Assembly (NCBI GenBank): GCA_003313425.1
Contig: NHZP01000001.1
Span: 2,108,001 to 2,172,000 of the forward strand
Direction of reading: 5' to 3'
DNA from: Pseudopyrenochaeta lycopersici
Taxonomy: Eukaryota; Ascomycota; Dothideomycetes; Pleosporales; Pseudopyrenochaetaceae
DNA length: 64,000 nucleotides
This document shows positions 45,404 through 58,820 of the stretch, piece after piece. Under the pieces are notes generated by a model. The model was not told the origin of the DNA. It saw nothing but the letters and a program-made list of their open reading frames with translations, and did not search any database. The position numbers were made by a program, and so were the translations under genes. The number at the start of each line of letters is the position of its first letter. Within the stretch, counting starts at the first letter, position 1.

Positions 45404-47022
45404 ATGGCTTCCAGCAGCGGCTCTGACAAGATGAGTTACGTCTACAACTCACAGCTTGTAAGTTTCACACAGACTCGTGGGAACTTTGCTAATCTGAACA
45501 TCGATAGGATGCATTCACACTCTACCATGTATCTCAAGAGGATAGCCACAGTATAACTGGAGCAGGCCTACCAGCACTCGGCCACGCGATCTCTGGCGCA
45601 GCGGGCACCGCGGTTTCGAAACTTATAACATACCCTCTCGATGTCATCATCACCCGTCTACAAGTCCAAAAACAACTGCAAAGGGACTCGAAGCGTCCTC
45701 ACTACGATGGCATTCTTGATTTGATTGAGAAGATATACGAGAGAGAGGGAGGGTTACCAGCCTTCTACAATGGAGTGCTGCATGAGACGGCGAAGGGTGT
45801 GGCGGATAGCTTCTTGTTCTTCCTTGCATTCTCGTATGTGAGGCAGAATCGGTTGCATTCACGGGGCAGCGGGAAGAGTCTGCCAGTGCTGGAAGAGATT
45901 GGCGTGGGCGTCGTGGCTGGCGCATTCTCTAAGCTCTTCACGACTCCTTTACAGCAAATTGTAACAAGGAAGCAGACAGCCGCGATGATGATGGAAGATT
46001 CTACAACATCCATCCCGCCCCTTACCAACACCACCGATATTGCGCACGAAATTTATCGCGAAAAGGGGTTGCAGGGCTTCTGGTCGGGGTACTCGGCTAG
46101 CCTGGTGTTAACCCTCAACCCGTCGATCACCATGCTTCTACACAAAGTCTTGCTACGACTCTTGGTGTCGAGAGCGAGGCGAGACGATCCCGGCGCGAGT
46201 GTCACCTTTCTTTTGGCAGCCATCAGTAAGGCATTAGCATCAACCGTTACTTATCCTTTCTCACTCGCGAAAACACGTGCTCAAGTGTCGTCTCAGAAGC
46301 CTGACGCATTGGCCGGGGAGACCTCGGAAATGGATAAGCCAGCGAAGCCGTTACAGTCAAGTCCAGTGCGCGCAAGGCAACGTACAGTATTCAGCACGAT
46401 TCTCCGCATCGCGCAGACCGAGGGCTTGTGGGCTTTATATCAGGGTCTTGGAGCAGAAGTGCTGAAAGGCTTCTTCTCGCATGGCATCACGATGCTGATG
46501 AAAGATCGCATCCACACTGCGATCATCAGTTTGTATTACACTATATCACAGTCACTGCAAAAATACCCTAGCCCCGAGGAACTGGCGAAGAATGCTAGCG
46601 AGGGCGTAAAGGATGCGTTCGAGCGGGGTAAGGAACAAGCCAACGAGGTCTACGCAAAGAGTATCGAAGTGGCTGGGAATGCAGCAGAGAAGGTCAAAGA
46701 TGTCGTCGCGGAAGGCTCGACGCAAACACATGACATAGTGGAGAAAGGCAAGGAGCATGCTGGTGAGCTATACTCCAGAGGTGCACAAGTAGCTGATTCG
46801 GCGTCGTCGAATGCCCAAGTTGCTCTTGAACGCGGCTCGCAACAAGTTGGAAATGTCGTGGAAACGGGAAACAACGCTGCAAATAGCGCATACCAGAAGG
46901 CGGGCAAGTTGGTTGAGGAGGGCAAAGACGCGGCAACAAACGCATCTCAACAGGCAAAGGATGCTGTCTTGCAGGCAGACATCAAAGACATCAACGGGCC
47001 TGATAAAGGTGTTAAAGAATAA
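45404..47022 (+). CDS. Mitochondrial-carrier-family protein (PMP47/Ant1-like) with LEA-like C-terminal tail, 2 exons
   Basis: 522 residues after a 50-nt intron at 45458-45507 (CTT|GTAAGT...GATAG|GAT). The N-terminal ~330 residues hold three carrier repeats: GAAGTAVSKLITYPLDVIITRLQV, the second with TPLQQIVTRKQT, and the third with VTYPFSLAKTRAQV. Each ends in the familiar YEREGGLPAFYNG / REKGLQGFWSGY / AQTEGLWALYQG pattern. The layout suits a peroxisomal adenine nucleotide-type transporter, though the substrate is inferred. The last ~165 residues are an unusual amphipathic, 11-mer-like repeat region rich in Ala, Glu, Lys and Val (for example EKVKDVVAEGSTQTHDIVEK), as in LEA or apolipoprotein-like proteins. 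This may bind lipid surfaces. Confidence 0.85.
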
Positions 47023-47759
47023 GCTGATCTTGAAAGTCAAGCGTTGCAAATACTTTGTACATATACATTAGGCAGTGTTCTTCTTCTCAGTACACATATT
47101 GCTAGGGTCTTTGGTCAGGTACGTTTACACAAGAATAGGTCGCACAATTTATGATAATGTTTATTCACCAGAGTCCTCACGCTCCCCAGTGACTCATCAA
47201 ACCCAGGCTATTTCCGGCATTAAGCGGCAAATGTCTTAATCTGGTGACCATGTCATGGATGTCCTGGGACAGCACGTTCTTCGTGACTGTTGGCCGGAAG
47301 GGATTAGCGCACGAGCCGTTCCCTGGCAACCGACTCTCGACCCACTGGATAGCGCCCGCAGCCACTGCAGCCAACTCCATCAACAACGACATAACCCAAC
47401 ACCACGCACCGCCCGATAGCGGAATACTAACCACTAACTTGCACAGGGACAGGAACAGCATTATTACGGAAGCACCGCGACAAGGAAGAGCCGACCGGCA
47501 AAATCGAACACGTAGCGGCGCATCACACCGCAACCCCCCAAACGTGAAACAGTCAACACCTCGAGGAAAAGAAGGCAGGAGCGATCCGCGCGCACAACCA
47601 CGCTTCTAGGCTTATATCGAATGTGCTAGGCGTGAACCGAACGTGGAGCCTCTTTAATTCCATTCTCTCCAAGTTTTGGTGGTCTCACCCCTCTCAACAA
47701 CTTCCCCGCGCCGTCTCCTGAGTTCTGGAGTCGACTGGAGCCGCAATCGCTCTGCCACT
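47023..47759. other. Intergenic region, 0.7 kb
   Basis: Between the carrier and nudE. Overlapping open frames on both strands (about 47177-47609) have no recognised similarity. The region is likely the nudE promoter. Confidence 0.35.
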
Positions 47760-49589
47760 ATGGCGGCCGACGAGGCCCCATCTTCGCCGCCAGGCGGAGG
47801 ATGGAGTAGCGTGCAGGAAGAATTGACGTACTACAAGTCGCAGTACGAGACGCTCGAGGTCGAACTGCAGGAATTCCAGGCTTCGAGTAAGGAACTTGAG
47901 GCGGAGCTGGAACGCGATGTGGAAGAGAGCGAGAAACGGGAGCGGAAGCTGCAGGAAAAAGCAGAGCAGCTGAAGTTTGAGGTCGAGGAGTGGAAGGTAA
48001 GTTCCTTCCGGCATGGCTGTGCTGGCTTCTCTGTTGCACTTGGAAATCGGCTAACGATGGATGCCTGGTAGACAAAGTATAAGCAAAGCAAGACCGAGGC
48101 CAATAACGCGCAGAACACGCTCCAGAAGGAGATCACTAGCCTGCGCGACTCACAGCGGACCCTCCAACTCAAGCTGCGAGATATCGAAGTGCAGAGCGAC
48201 GACTTTGAGCGCCAGGCCCGCAACCAGACGTCATCGCTAGAGGATGTAGAGTCCAAATACAACGTCGCGATAGAGCGCGGTGTTATAATGGAGGAAGAGC
48301 TCAGGATCGGCGAACAGGAGCGAGAAGGCTTGCGCATAGAAACCCAACGACTGCGGGACGAACTGTCAGACTTGAAGATTGAGACGGACATTGTGCAGGA
48401 GAAACTGCGAATAGCAGAAGAGACAATTGAAAGGTATCATCAGCGCAAGGTATCAAATCATCTTGCAAGCGATTCATTGCGACCTCGCTCGCCCGCGTCC
48501 GAGGCGTCGACCACGACCACTCTGTCTTCGCCCACAGCCGCCTCGACACCGCCTCATTCGAAGACAAACACTCTACGGCCAGATGCCACTCCACCGTCGC
48601 CTCCGCTGTCGGACGCACCCGCCTCTACAAGACCACCCCCCGTAACACCGATGCCCACAAGAAAGGGCTCCATCGCGCTCGACTCCTCTGCCACACCTCG
48701 CGCTGGAATGTACTCGTCTCGACCGCCGCGGCATTCGAGAGGTCCAAGTATAACAGCAGCACCGAGGCCGAGTATAGGGGCCAGCGGTCGGGCAACGCCT
48801 TCCATCAGGACAACTGCACCTACGCAACGAGGGCCCAGGCCAAGTGTAGGAGGAACGGCCGCAGCAGGAGGTTTACCTAGGTCAGGATCTCTGTACCAGA
48901 TTCGAGGGCTGATTGGCAAGATGCAGAAGCTCGAGGAAAGAGTTCACTCTGCACGATCCAAGCTGCCCGCCCCAACAAATACCCCTCCGCGCGCGAGCCC
49001 GCGCAACGGCAGCGCTATGGGTCACTACATGCCAAGCAACATTACCGTAAGGAGCTCGAGGAAGCGCCCCTCACATGCGTCGGCGGCCTCATCAGTCAAC
49101 GGCGCCGGCGAGTCTGGCGTAAGCCGCCTCTCGTTCGGTATGCCGAGCGCTTCGAGAGAACCAAGCAACAGTCGACCCAGCAGCCGCGCATCCATGTCAT
49201 CCCAATCCGGCCTGCAAAGACCGGGAAGTAGGAGCAGCACGCGGACACCACTGGGCCACTATCAATCGTCATCGATTAGCGGAATGGAAGGGCGGATACC
49301 GCGGCCACGCAGCTCCATGAGCGGCAATTCTAGCCACGGTCACTCCCAGTCGTTGTCGATGTCACTCCGCGAGGGCGAGGGAGGGAACAACAGCGACGGA
49401 AGCAATGTCGCAACTCCAGTAGCTCGGCGGCTTACCATGGAAAAGTCGGGAATCCCTACGCCGAGTGGGCTGCCAAGGAGACAGAGCGCAGGGCTGAGAT
49501 CGAGCTCTGCTGGCTTTGATGGCGGCGACATGGGGCCTCCTGCACGGCCACGCAAGATGTCAACGTACAGTGAAGAAGAGACGTACTAG
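47760..49589 (+). CDS. nudE: NudE/RO11 nuclear distribution protein, 2 exons
   Basis: 584 residues after a 75-nt intron at 47997-48071 (WK|TKYKQSK). The N-terminal ~200 residues form a long coiled coil ([56 protein letters not shown]), the region that binds Lis1/NudF and dynein light/intermediate chain. The NUDE domain follows. The C-terminal ~380 residues are disordered, Ser/Pro/Thr/Arg-rich, with many candidate phosphorylation sites, typical of filamentous fungal NudE homologues. Acts in dynein-dependent nuclear migration. Met at 47760 was chosen because it immediately precedes the acidic N-terminus (MAADEAPSS). Confidence 0.88.
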
Positions 49590-51712
49590 GGCATTGTGGG
49601 AGTAGGTGGCGCGGGGACCTGCATATTCACATGCGCATCGGCATGTGTTTGACAGTTGTCGGTATGATTCTACGGCGCTAGTACGTCAAGGATTTTTGGA
49701 GTTTAGCACCACAAACGCAGGTACTTGTTTTTTTTTCGCTAATCGAAGATTCCAGCGTAGGAGCGGGTTGGCAATGTTTTTTTGCGCATCTTTGGTTGGA
49801 TTATCTTCGTGCATTGGTGGAAGGCCAGATAAAAAGCCTGGCCGTGGCTCATGGACGCCAGACATTGCTCAATACCATTTCATTTGTCAGGAAAGCAGGC
49901 CCACGAAGCCGTGATTGTGCGCAGCTGTAACGCATAGGCGGGAGGGTGGTGGTGTAAAGAAAGAAATAAAATCACAGCAAACGTCTCACGTGTTCTCCAG
50001 CTCTGGAGAATTTTTGGTGCCTGCTGTTGCGCAAAAGCTGGGGTAAGAGCACAGGCGTAGGAGTCGGATGAATTAATCGTACGATTGTGATGTCAAACGA
50101 CGGTACGGACCGTTCACATGCACGCACGCAAGACCCTGGATTGGGTGTCTGGGTCCGATGTGGCCTCGGAACGCCAACCTGCAGTTCGGAATCTAGCTTA
50201 GCTACGGGATACTGGGGTTCTCTGTCTTTGCTTATCGGACAGCTTATCTGCTGGTGGGCTCGGAATCTGCTCTTTGCCACGATGATGGTATACAGCTGGG
50301 TCATGATGGCAATTTTGCGAGCCCGGACGCCACGAGGGCCGAGGACGATGCTAAGACTTCCGGCTGCGGCTTTTTTTCTCTCCCTCCGCAAAGCATCATA
50401 AACATATATCAATTAAATGTAACTATCTTCAGTATGCAAGCCCAGGCGATATTTCCGAGCGGCCTTCTTGGCCTCTCATTGGGCGAGGGGCGCGGACTCC
50501 GATGTTTGTCGTGGGACGGAGGAGGAGAGCCGAGCATCATCTTGAGCAACGGTGGTACTCTATGACCAAAGTATTTTGTGGCTGCGACTTCTTTCAGCCT
50601 GTCTCACGCACCGCCTCTGAGATACGGAGTGGGGACGCGGCTTCTATCTCAAACGACCAGAATGACATGGAATGGGAAAGTCAAGATATGGACGCTGGTT
50701 GTTGAACGACGGCTAGGCAAAGTCGGTGCGAAACCGTCTTGGATGACGAGTTAGCGGGCCAGCGGGGGTTTTAAAGGTCGGTGGAGCTTCTGCTGAGAGA
50801 TAGCGAATGCTCAACGCGCATATCCGCGTGTGCTCGTTGGTGTTGGGTCTCGCAAGGCGAACTAATGCGGAATGCCTCCCAACATTCCCCGTTGGAGACG
50901 TCGCTACCTCAACGGCTTTGGCAGTCGACGACACGGCGCCATCGCCTGCGAGCACCCATCTCGTCGGCGGCTGGGCTTTTGTTGCAAAGGAAATTGGCCA
51001 TGGCCGTCCAAGTGCTTTGCTCAATAACGAAGAAGGTGGCATTCGGCTTTCGGGCGGCTTCCGAGCTGTGCTGCGGTTGGCCTCGTTCGAGGGTTCGGAT
51101 TTGACAGGGTTCGTCATGGGGGACGTGGGTGCAGGAACCAAGCCAGGTTCGGCATCGTTGGTGATGCGCAAGGGCTCAACAGCTGGGGCCATCTCGGGAG
51201 AGCTTGGGGGTGTTCCGCTTCGCTGAGAAATTTATACATACAAGCTGCCCCAGACTTCCCGCATTCTCCCTCTTGCTCCCTTTTTCCCAAAGCTACAACA
51301 CCCGTATACCCCCGGTGCCGTCTCTCACACACACGCACCTTCTCCCTCACCTCCCAGCTGCCACTTGGTGTTGTTGTTGCTTTCCTCCCGGGCACGGCAA
51401 TAGACTCTTGGACGCTTGCGAGTTCCTACCCAAGATTACTTTTGGGCACAAAAAACTGGTACCCCCTGGCAGACGTAAACCCATAGTCTCTACTTTTTTT
51501 TTTTCTGCCCGGCCCCTCCCCACCGGCGGTGACTTTTAGACAGGCGGTTGTGCGAAGAAAAAAACCGCCAATTGCAGACACATCGTCATCATCGGAACGG
51601 GTTCTGAACCACTTAGACGCCGAGCTCCAGCTCCCTTGCCCGTCAGAAAATTGCCCGACGCCTCACCGATTTCCCCTCTTCCTTTTCCCCCCCACAACCC
51701 AATTCCCCGTGC
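49590..51712. other. Intergenic region upstream of ACC1, with long pyrimidine-rich leader
   Basis: 2.1 kb. Open frames on both strands at 50713-51226 overlap and neither looks protein-like with confidence. From about 51,240 to 51,710 the plus strand is strongly CT-rich with no ATG, as expected for the 5' UTR and promoter of a highly expressed housekeeping gene. T9-T10 runs lie near 51494. Confidence 0.45.
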
Positions 51713-54700
51713 ATGGGAGTTGCCACAGACACAATGGCCGGAGCTGCACAGAACGGAGCCAATGGGCCTGCCAACGGCACCACGAGCTCGTATGCGGCCA
51801 AGCACAACCTGGCGCCGCATTTCATCGGCGGAAACCATCTCAACGCTGCTAGCCCGGGCAAGGTGAAGGACTTTGTCACGGCGCACGATGGCCACACGGT
51901 CATTACAAATGTAAGAAATGCCCTCTACCAGCAAGAATTGGGCCTCTGCGAGCTAGTGCGCTAACGTGTGGGGGTGCGCTCTACAGGTGCTCATTGCGAA
52001 CAACGGTATTGCCGCAGTCAAGGAAATCCGCTCGGTGCGGAAGTGGGCATACGAGACTTTTGGCGATGAGCGGGCAATTCAATTTACCGTCATGGCCACG
52101 CCCGAAGATCTGCAGGCCAATGCTGAGTACATCCGCATGGCAGATCAGTATGTTGAGGTGGGTGCTGCTGCACTTCCAGCTCTGCGAGGGAGCGCAGCGT
52201 GGCTAATGGATACGTGCAGGTACCCGGAGGCACCAACAACAACAACTACGCCAACGTCGAGCTTATTGTCGATGTGGCCGAGCGTATGAACGTCCACGCC
52301 GTATGGGCAGGATGGTACGTCACCCACCACAGCTGAAAGCCGTAGAGGAGCAGCCCGCTGACTTTTGTACCTTAGGGGCCACGCCTCAGAAAACCCAAAA
52401 CTGCCCGAATCGCTTGCCGCGTCGCCCAAGAAGATCGTCTTCATTGGCCCTCCCGGATCGGCCATGCGCTCGCTCGGCGACAAGATCTCGTCTACAATCG
52501 TCGCACAACACGCCAAGGTGCCCTGTATCCCGTGGTCGGGCACAGGCGTCGACGAGGTGGTCGTCGACAAGAACGGCATCGTCACAGTCGAGGACGATGT
52601 CTACGAAAAGGGCTGCACCAAGTCGTGGGAAGAGGGCCTCAAGGCCGCCGAGGAGATTGGCTTCCCCGTCATGGTAAAGGCGTCAGAAGGCGGTGGCGGC
52701 AAGGGTATTCGAAAGGTCGAACGCAGGGAGGATTTCGAGCAGCTGTACAAGGCCGCTGCCTCGGAAATCCCCGGATCGCCCATCTTCATCATGAAGCTTG
52801 CGGGCAGCGCGCGGCATTTGGAAGTCCAGCTGCTGGCTGACCAGTACGGCAACAACATCTCCCTGTTCGGACGTGACTGTTCGGTGCAGCGACGACACCA
52901 GAAGATCATTGAAGAGGCACCGGTAACAGTTGCTGGCTCAAAGATCTTCCAGGAGATGGAGAAGGCTGCCGTCTCGCTCGGCCGACTCGTCGGCTACGTC
53001 TCAGCCGGTACCGTTGAATACCTCTACTCACACGCCGACGACAAGTTCTACTTCCTCGAGTTGAACCCCCGTCTGCAGGTCGAGCATCCCACCACGGAAA
53101 TGGTGACGGGCGTCAACCTCCCAGCCGCCCAGCTCCAGATTGCCATGGGTCTGCCTCTGCACCGCGTCAAGGACATTCGATTGCTGTACGGCGCCGACCC
53201 GCACACAGCCTCGACCATTGATTTCGACTTCTCCACAGAGGGCAGCGTTCAGAACCAGCGACGACCCACTCCCAAGGGTCACTGCACGGCCTGCCGTATC
53301 ACCTCTGAAGATCCCGATGAGGGCTTCAAGCCTTCTGGTGGTACTATTCACGACTTAAACTTCAGGAGTAGCTCCAATGTCTGGGGTTATTTCTCTGTCA
53401 GCTCTGCCGGTGGTATCCACAGCTTCTCCGATTCCCAGTTTGGTCACATTTTCGCCTACGGCGAGAACCGACAAGCATCGCGGAAACACATGGTTGTTGC
53501 GCTCAAGGAATTGAGCATTCGTGGTGACTTCCGAACCACCGTCGAGTACCTCATCAAGTTGCTCGAGACACCCGCTTTCGAAGACAACACCATCACCACT
53601 GGCTGGCTCGACGAGCTCATCTCCAAGAAGCTGACGGCCGAACGTCCGGATCCCTTGATTGCAGTCGTTTGCGGTGCTGTCACCAAAGCTCACGCTGCCA
53701 GCGAGGCCTGCATCAGCGAGTACAAGACCAGCTTAGAGAAGGGTCAAGTTCCCTCCAAAGACGTCCTGAAGACCGTCTTCCCTATCGACTTCATTTACGA
53801 GGGCTACCGTTACAAGTTTACTGCGACAAGGTCAACCGTCGACAGCTTCACACTCTTCATCAACGGTTCCAAGTGCTCCGTTGGTGTCAGGGCGCTTGCC
53901 GATGGCGGCCTTCTTCTTCTGTTGAGCGGCAAGTCGCACAACGTATACTGGAAGGAGGAGGTCGGTGCTACTCGTCTCTCCGTCGATGGCAAGACCTGCC
54001 TTTTGGAGCAAGAAAACGACCCCACACAGCTCCGAACACCATCTCCCGGCAAGCTCGTCAGGTTCTTGGTCGAGAACGGCGACCATGTTGGCAAGGGCCA
54101 GCCTTTTGCCGAGGTTGAGGTCATGAAGATGTACATGCCCTTGATTGCACAAGAAGCTGGTATGGTCAACCTGATCAAGCAGCCAGGAGCCACTCTTGAG
54201 GCTGGAGACATCCTCGGTGTTCTGGCTCTTGACGACCCTTCCAAGGTCAAATCCGCCCAAAACTATGTTGGCCTTCTTCCTGATCTCGGTGCCCCGCAAA
54301 TCATGGGAGGCAAGCCTCCGCAGAGGTTTACTGCTCTCTACAGCATCCTCCAGAACATTCTCCAGGGTTTCGACAACCAGGTCATCATGCAAAGCACACT
54401 CAAACAACTGGTCGAAGTTCTGCGTGATCCCGAGCTTCCATACGGCGAATGGAACGCGCAAGCTTCGGCGCTTCACGCACGTATGCCTCAGAAGCTTGAT
54501 ACCACCTTATCTCAGATTGTGGACAAAGCTCACAGCCGCAGCCTGGAATTCCCTAGCAAGGCGCTTAGCAAGGCCTTCCAGAAGTTCCTTGACGAGAACG
54601 TGGCTAAGGGCGATGCTGAGCTCCTGAAGTCCTCATTAGCGCCACTCACCGATGTCATTGTTCGCTACTCCGAGGGTCTCAAGGCACACGAATACAGCGT

Positions 54701-57700
54701 CATGATCAAGTTTTTGGAGATGTACTGGTCTGTCGAACAGCTCTTCTCTTCCCGCACGGCTCGGGATGACGAGGTCGTTCTCAAACTTCGTGATGAGAAT
54801 CGCGACAACATCACCAGCGTTGTACACACTGTCTTGTCGCACACCAGGGTCAGCGCAAAGAACAACCTTGTCATTGCGATCCTTGACCTGTACCGACCAA
54901 ACAAGCCGGGCGTCGGCAACATTGCCAAGTACTTCAAGGGCACCCTTAAGAAGCTCACTGAACTTGAGTCCAGGCAGACCGCTAAGGTGTCTTTGAAGGC
55001 TCGTGAGGTCCTCATCCAGTGCGCAATGCCATCTCTTGAAGAGCGCACTGCGCAAATGGAGCACATTTTGCGATCCGCCGTTGTTGAATCACGATACGGC
55101 GAGAGCGGATGGGACCACCGTGAGCCCAACTTTGACGTCATCAAGGAAGTTGTTGACTCCAGGTACACCGTCTTTGACGTGTTGACCCAGTTCTTCGTTC
55201 ACCAAGACCCATGGGTCGCTCTTGCTGCTTTGGAGGTTTACACTCGCCGCGCTTACCGTGCGTACCAGCTCCAGAATATCAACTACCACAACGAAGGCGA
55301 TCAGCAGTGTCTGCTATCCTGGGACTTCATCCTCCGCAAGGTCGGAGAGGCAGAGTACGGTCTTGCTGTAGAGCCATCGGAGCCAGGCACTCCCAGCACC
55401 CCTGGTTTCGAGCGACCTCCTCGTATCCAGTCACTCAGTGACATGACCGCCTGGCAAAATCGCTTTGAAGGCGAACCCTCCAGGAAGGGTGTTGTCGTTC
55501 CTGTCGAGTACCTCGATGATGCCGACGAGCTCATTGCAAAGGCATTGGATCTCTTCCCTACTGTCGGTGCTTCCAAGAAGAGCGGTATCAGCTTGAAGGA
55601 AGGGCTCACAATGAAGCGAACACCGACCAGCGGCGCAGACTTCAAGCAACCTGATGAACTCACCGGTGTCCTGAACGTCGCTGTCCGTGATGTTGAGAGC
55701 TTTGATGATAAGGAGATCATGGGGCGCATCCTACCCATCATCCAGGACTACAAGGAGGAGCTCCTTGCCCGTCGCATTCGCCGCATCTCGTTCATCTGCG
55801 GCCACAAGGACGGCACCTACCCCGGCTACTTCACCTTCCGTGGACCTAGCTATGAGGAGGACGACAGCATTCGTCACGTCGAGCCCGCCCTTGCCTTCCA
55901 GCTTGAACTTGGGCGACTGTCCAAATTCAACATCAAGCCAGTCTTCACCGAAAACCGCAACATCCACATTTACGAGGCTGTTGGCAAGGGTGCTGAGAGC
56001 GACAAGCGCTACTTCTTGCGCGCTGTCGTTCGATCTGGCCGTCTTCGGGAGGAGATCCCTACCGCCGAATATATGACTTCTGAGACTGACAGGTTGATGA
56101 CTGATATCCTCGATGCTTTGGAGATTGTTGGCACTTCGCAGGCTGACATGAACCACATCTTCATCAACTTCTCGCACGTCTTCCCGCTCGACCCAGCCGA
56201 GGTTGAGGAGGCGATTGGTGGTTTCTTGGAGCGATTCGGCCGACGACTTTGGCGTCTTCGTGTCACTGGCGCTGAGATCCGCATCATCGTCACGGATCCT
56301 GCCACCGGCATCCCTTACCCTCTTCGCGTCATCATCACAAACACCTCTGGATACGTCATTCAGGTCGAGATGTACGCTGAGCGTAAGTCTGAGAAGGCTG
56401 GCAAGTGGCTCTTCCACAGCATTGGTGGAACTGCCAAGATTGGCGCTCTGCATCTCCAGCCTGTCTCCACTCCTTACCCGACAAAGGGTGCTCTACAGCC
56501 GAAGCGATACAAGGCTCATCTCATGGGCACTCAGTATGTCTACGACTTCCCTGAGTTGTTCCGACAAGCCACCGAGAATAGCTGGGTTGCATCCATTGCA
56601 AAGCATGCCCACCTTCGTGACAGACAGCCAGCAAAGGGCGAATGTCTCGAGTCCTACGAGTTGGTGCTCGATGATACAGACAACCTGGCTGAGGTCAACC
56701 GTGAGCCTGGCAACAACACCATCGGCATGGTGGGTTGGATTGTCACAGCCAAGACTCCTGAGTATCCCCGTGGCCGTCGCTTCATCATCATTGCAAACGA
56801 CATTACCTATAAGATTGGTTCTTTCGGTCCGCAAGAAGACAATTTCTTCCACAAGTGCTCTGAGCTTGCTCGCAAGCTTGGCATTCCCCGAATCTACCTT
56901 TCTGCCAACTCGGGTGCTCGCATCGGTCTCGCTGAGGAGCTTATCCCTCACTTCTCCGTAGCGTGGAAGGACGCAAAGAAGCCAGAGGCTGGCTTCGACT
57001 ACCTCTACCTAACACCTGAGAAGTATGAGCATTTCGTAGATGGCAAGCGCAATGATGTCATTTGTGAGAAGGTCGAAGCCGAAGGAGAGAAGCGCTACAA
57101 GATCACTACCGTCATCGGTGCTGAGGATGGCCTTGGTGTTGAGTCGCTCCGTGGCTCTGGTTTGATTGCTGGTGAGACGTCAAGGGCTTACGAGGATATC
57201 TTCACCATCACTTTGGTCACTTGCCGTTCAGTTGGTATGTATTGTCTGCAATGGTGTATGTTCATTTTCTAACTGTGTACAGGTATTGGTGCCTACCTTG
57301 TCCGCCTTGGTCAGCGTGCTATCCAGATCGAAGGCCAGCCAATCATCCTCACCGGTGCTCAGGCTATCAACAAGCTGCTCGGTCGTGAAGTCTACACCTC
57401 GAATCTTCAGCTTGGTGGCACTCAGATCATGTACAGGAACGGTGTCTCACATATGACTGCTGATGATGACTTCGAGGGTGTCTCCAAGATCGTCAAGTGG
57501 ATGTCGTATGTCCCTGACAAGAAGGGCAGCCCAGTTCCCATTTCACCCTCCGCCGACAACTGGGACCGCGACGTTACCTTCTATCCTCCTGGTAAGGCTG
57601 CCTACGATGTGAGGCATCTCATTGCCGGTAAGGAGGACGAGGACGGCTTCCAGTCTGGTCTCTTTGATCGCGATTCGTTCGAAGAGTCTCTTGCTGGCTG

Positions 57701-58820
57701 GGCCAAGACTGTAGTCGTCGGCCGTGCTCGCCTTGGTGGCATCCCTGTTGGTGTCATTGGTGTTGAGACCCGGTCCGTTGAGAACGTCACGCCTGCTGAT
57801 CCCGCCAATCCGGACTCCATCGAGCAGGTTACCTCAGAAGCCGGTGGTGTTTGGTACCCCAACTCCGCTTTCAAGACTGCCCAAGCTATCAAGGACTTCA
57901 ACAACGGTGAGCAACTGCCGTTGATGATCCTTGCCAACTGGCGTGGTTTCTCTGGTGGTCAGCGCGACATGTACAACGAGGTCCTCAAGTATGGTTCCTA
58001 CATTGTCGACGCACTCGTCAAGTATGAGCAGCCCATCTTCGTCTACATTCCTCCATACGGCGAACTCCGTGGTGGATCCTGGGTCGTTGTCGATCCCACC
58101 ATCAACCCTCAATTTATGGAAATGTACGCTGATGAGGACTCGCGCGGTGGTGTCCTTGAGCCTGAAGGTATCGTCGGGATCAAGTACCGCAAGGAGCGCC
58201 AGCTTGACACCATGGCTCGTAACGACCCGACATACGGCGCTCTCAAGCGTAAGCTGAATGATCCTGCAACACCACAAGAGCAGCTGCAGAGCATCAAGGC
58301 TGAGATGAATGAACGCGAGAAGTTGCTTCTTCCCATCTACAGCCAGATTGCTCTCCAGTTTGCCGACCTCCACGACCGTGCTGGCCGCATGCAAGCCAAG
58401 GGCGTTATCCGACAAGCACTCCGCTGGCAGAACGCCCGTCGCTTCTTCTACTGGCGTCTTCGCCGCCGTCTCAACGAGGAATATATCCTCAAGCGTCTCG
58501 CAGCTGCCGCCTCACCATCAAGCGATATCCCACCAAAGGTCGATCAAGCCACTCGCACTCGTGGTTACGAGATGCTGAAGCACTTGTCCAAGGTCCCCAA
58601 CTGGGAATCTGACGACATGAGCGCCGCAACGTGGTACGAAGAGAACAGGCCTCGCATTGGCGAGCTTGTTGAGAAGTTCAAGACCGATGGTATCGCACAG
58701 GAGATCGCAAAGCTCATGAGGAAGGACAAGGAAGGCGGAATCAAGGGTGTTATGGCCATGCTAAGCACACTGGAGACTGCTGATAAGGAGGAGGTACTGA
58801 AGTTGCTCAAGTCGGCGTAG
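51713..58820 (+). CDS. ACC1: Acetyl-CoA carboxylase, cytosolic multifunctional, 5 exons
   Basis: Carboxylates acetyl-CoA to malonyl-CoA, the committed step of fatty-acid synthesis. Exons 51713-51910, 51987-52157, 52220-52314, 52376-57234 and 57283-58820 sum to 6,861 nt, giving 2,286 residues in frame. Domains in order: biotin carboxylase ([23 protein letters not shown]-grasp [30 protein letters not shown]), BCCP with biotinyl Lys739 in EVMKMYMP, the central regulatory region (around 54240-56400), and carboxyltransferase ([57 protein letters not shown]). The ATG at 51713 is the first in the transcript leader. A second in-frame Met at 51734 has a good context. Introns cluster at the 5' end as in other filamentous ascomycetes. 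The fourth (57235-57282) is 48 nt. Length matches fungal family members. Confidence 0.97.

Noticed and set aside
50713..51226. Open frames on both strands upstream of ACC1 (about 140-160 codons each)
   Set aside because: They overlap in antisense and neither shows domain or motif. Likely chance in GC-rich DNA.
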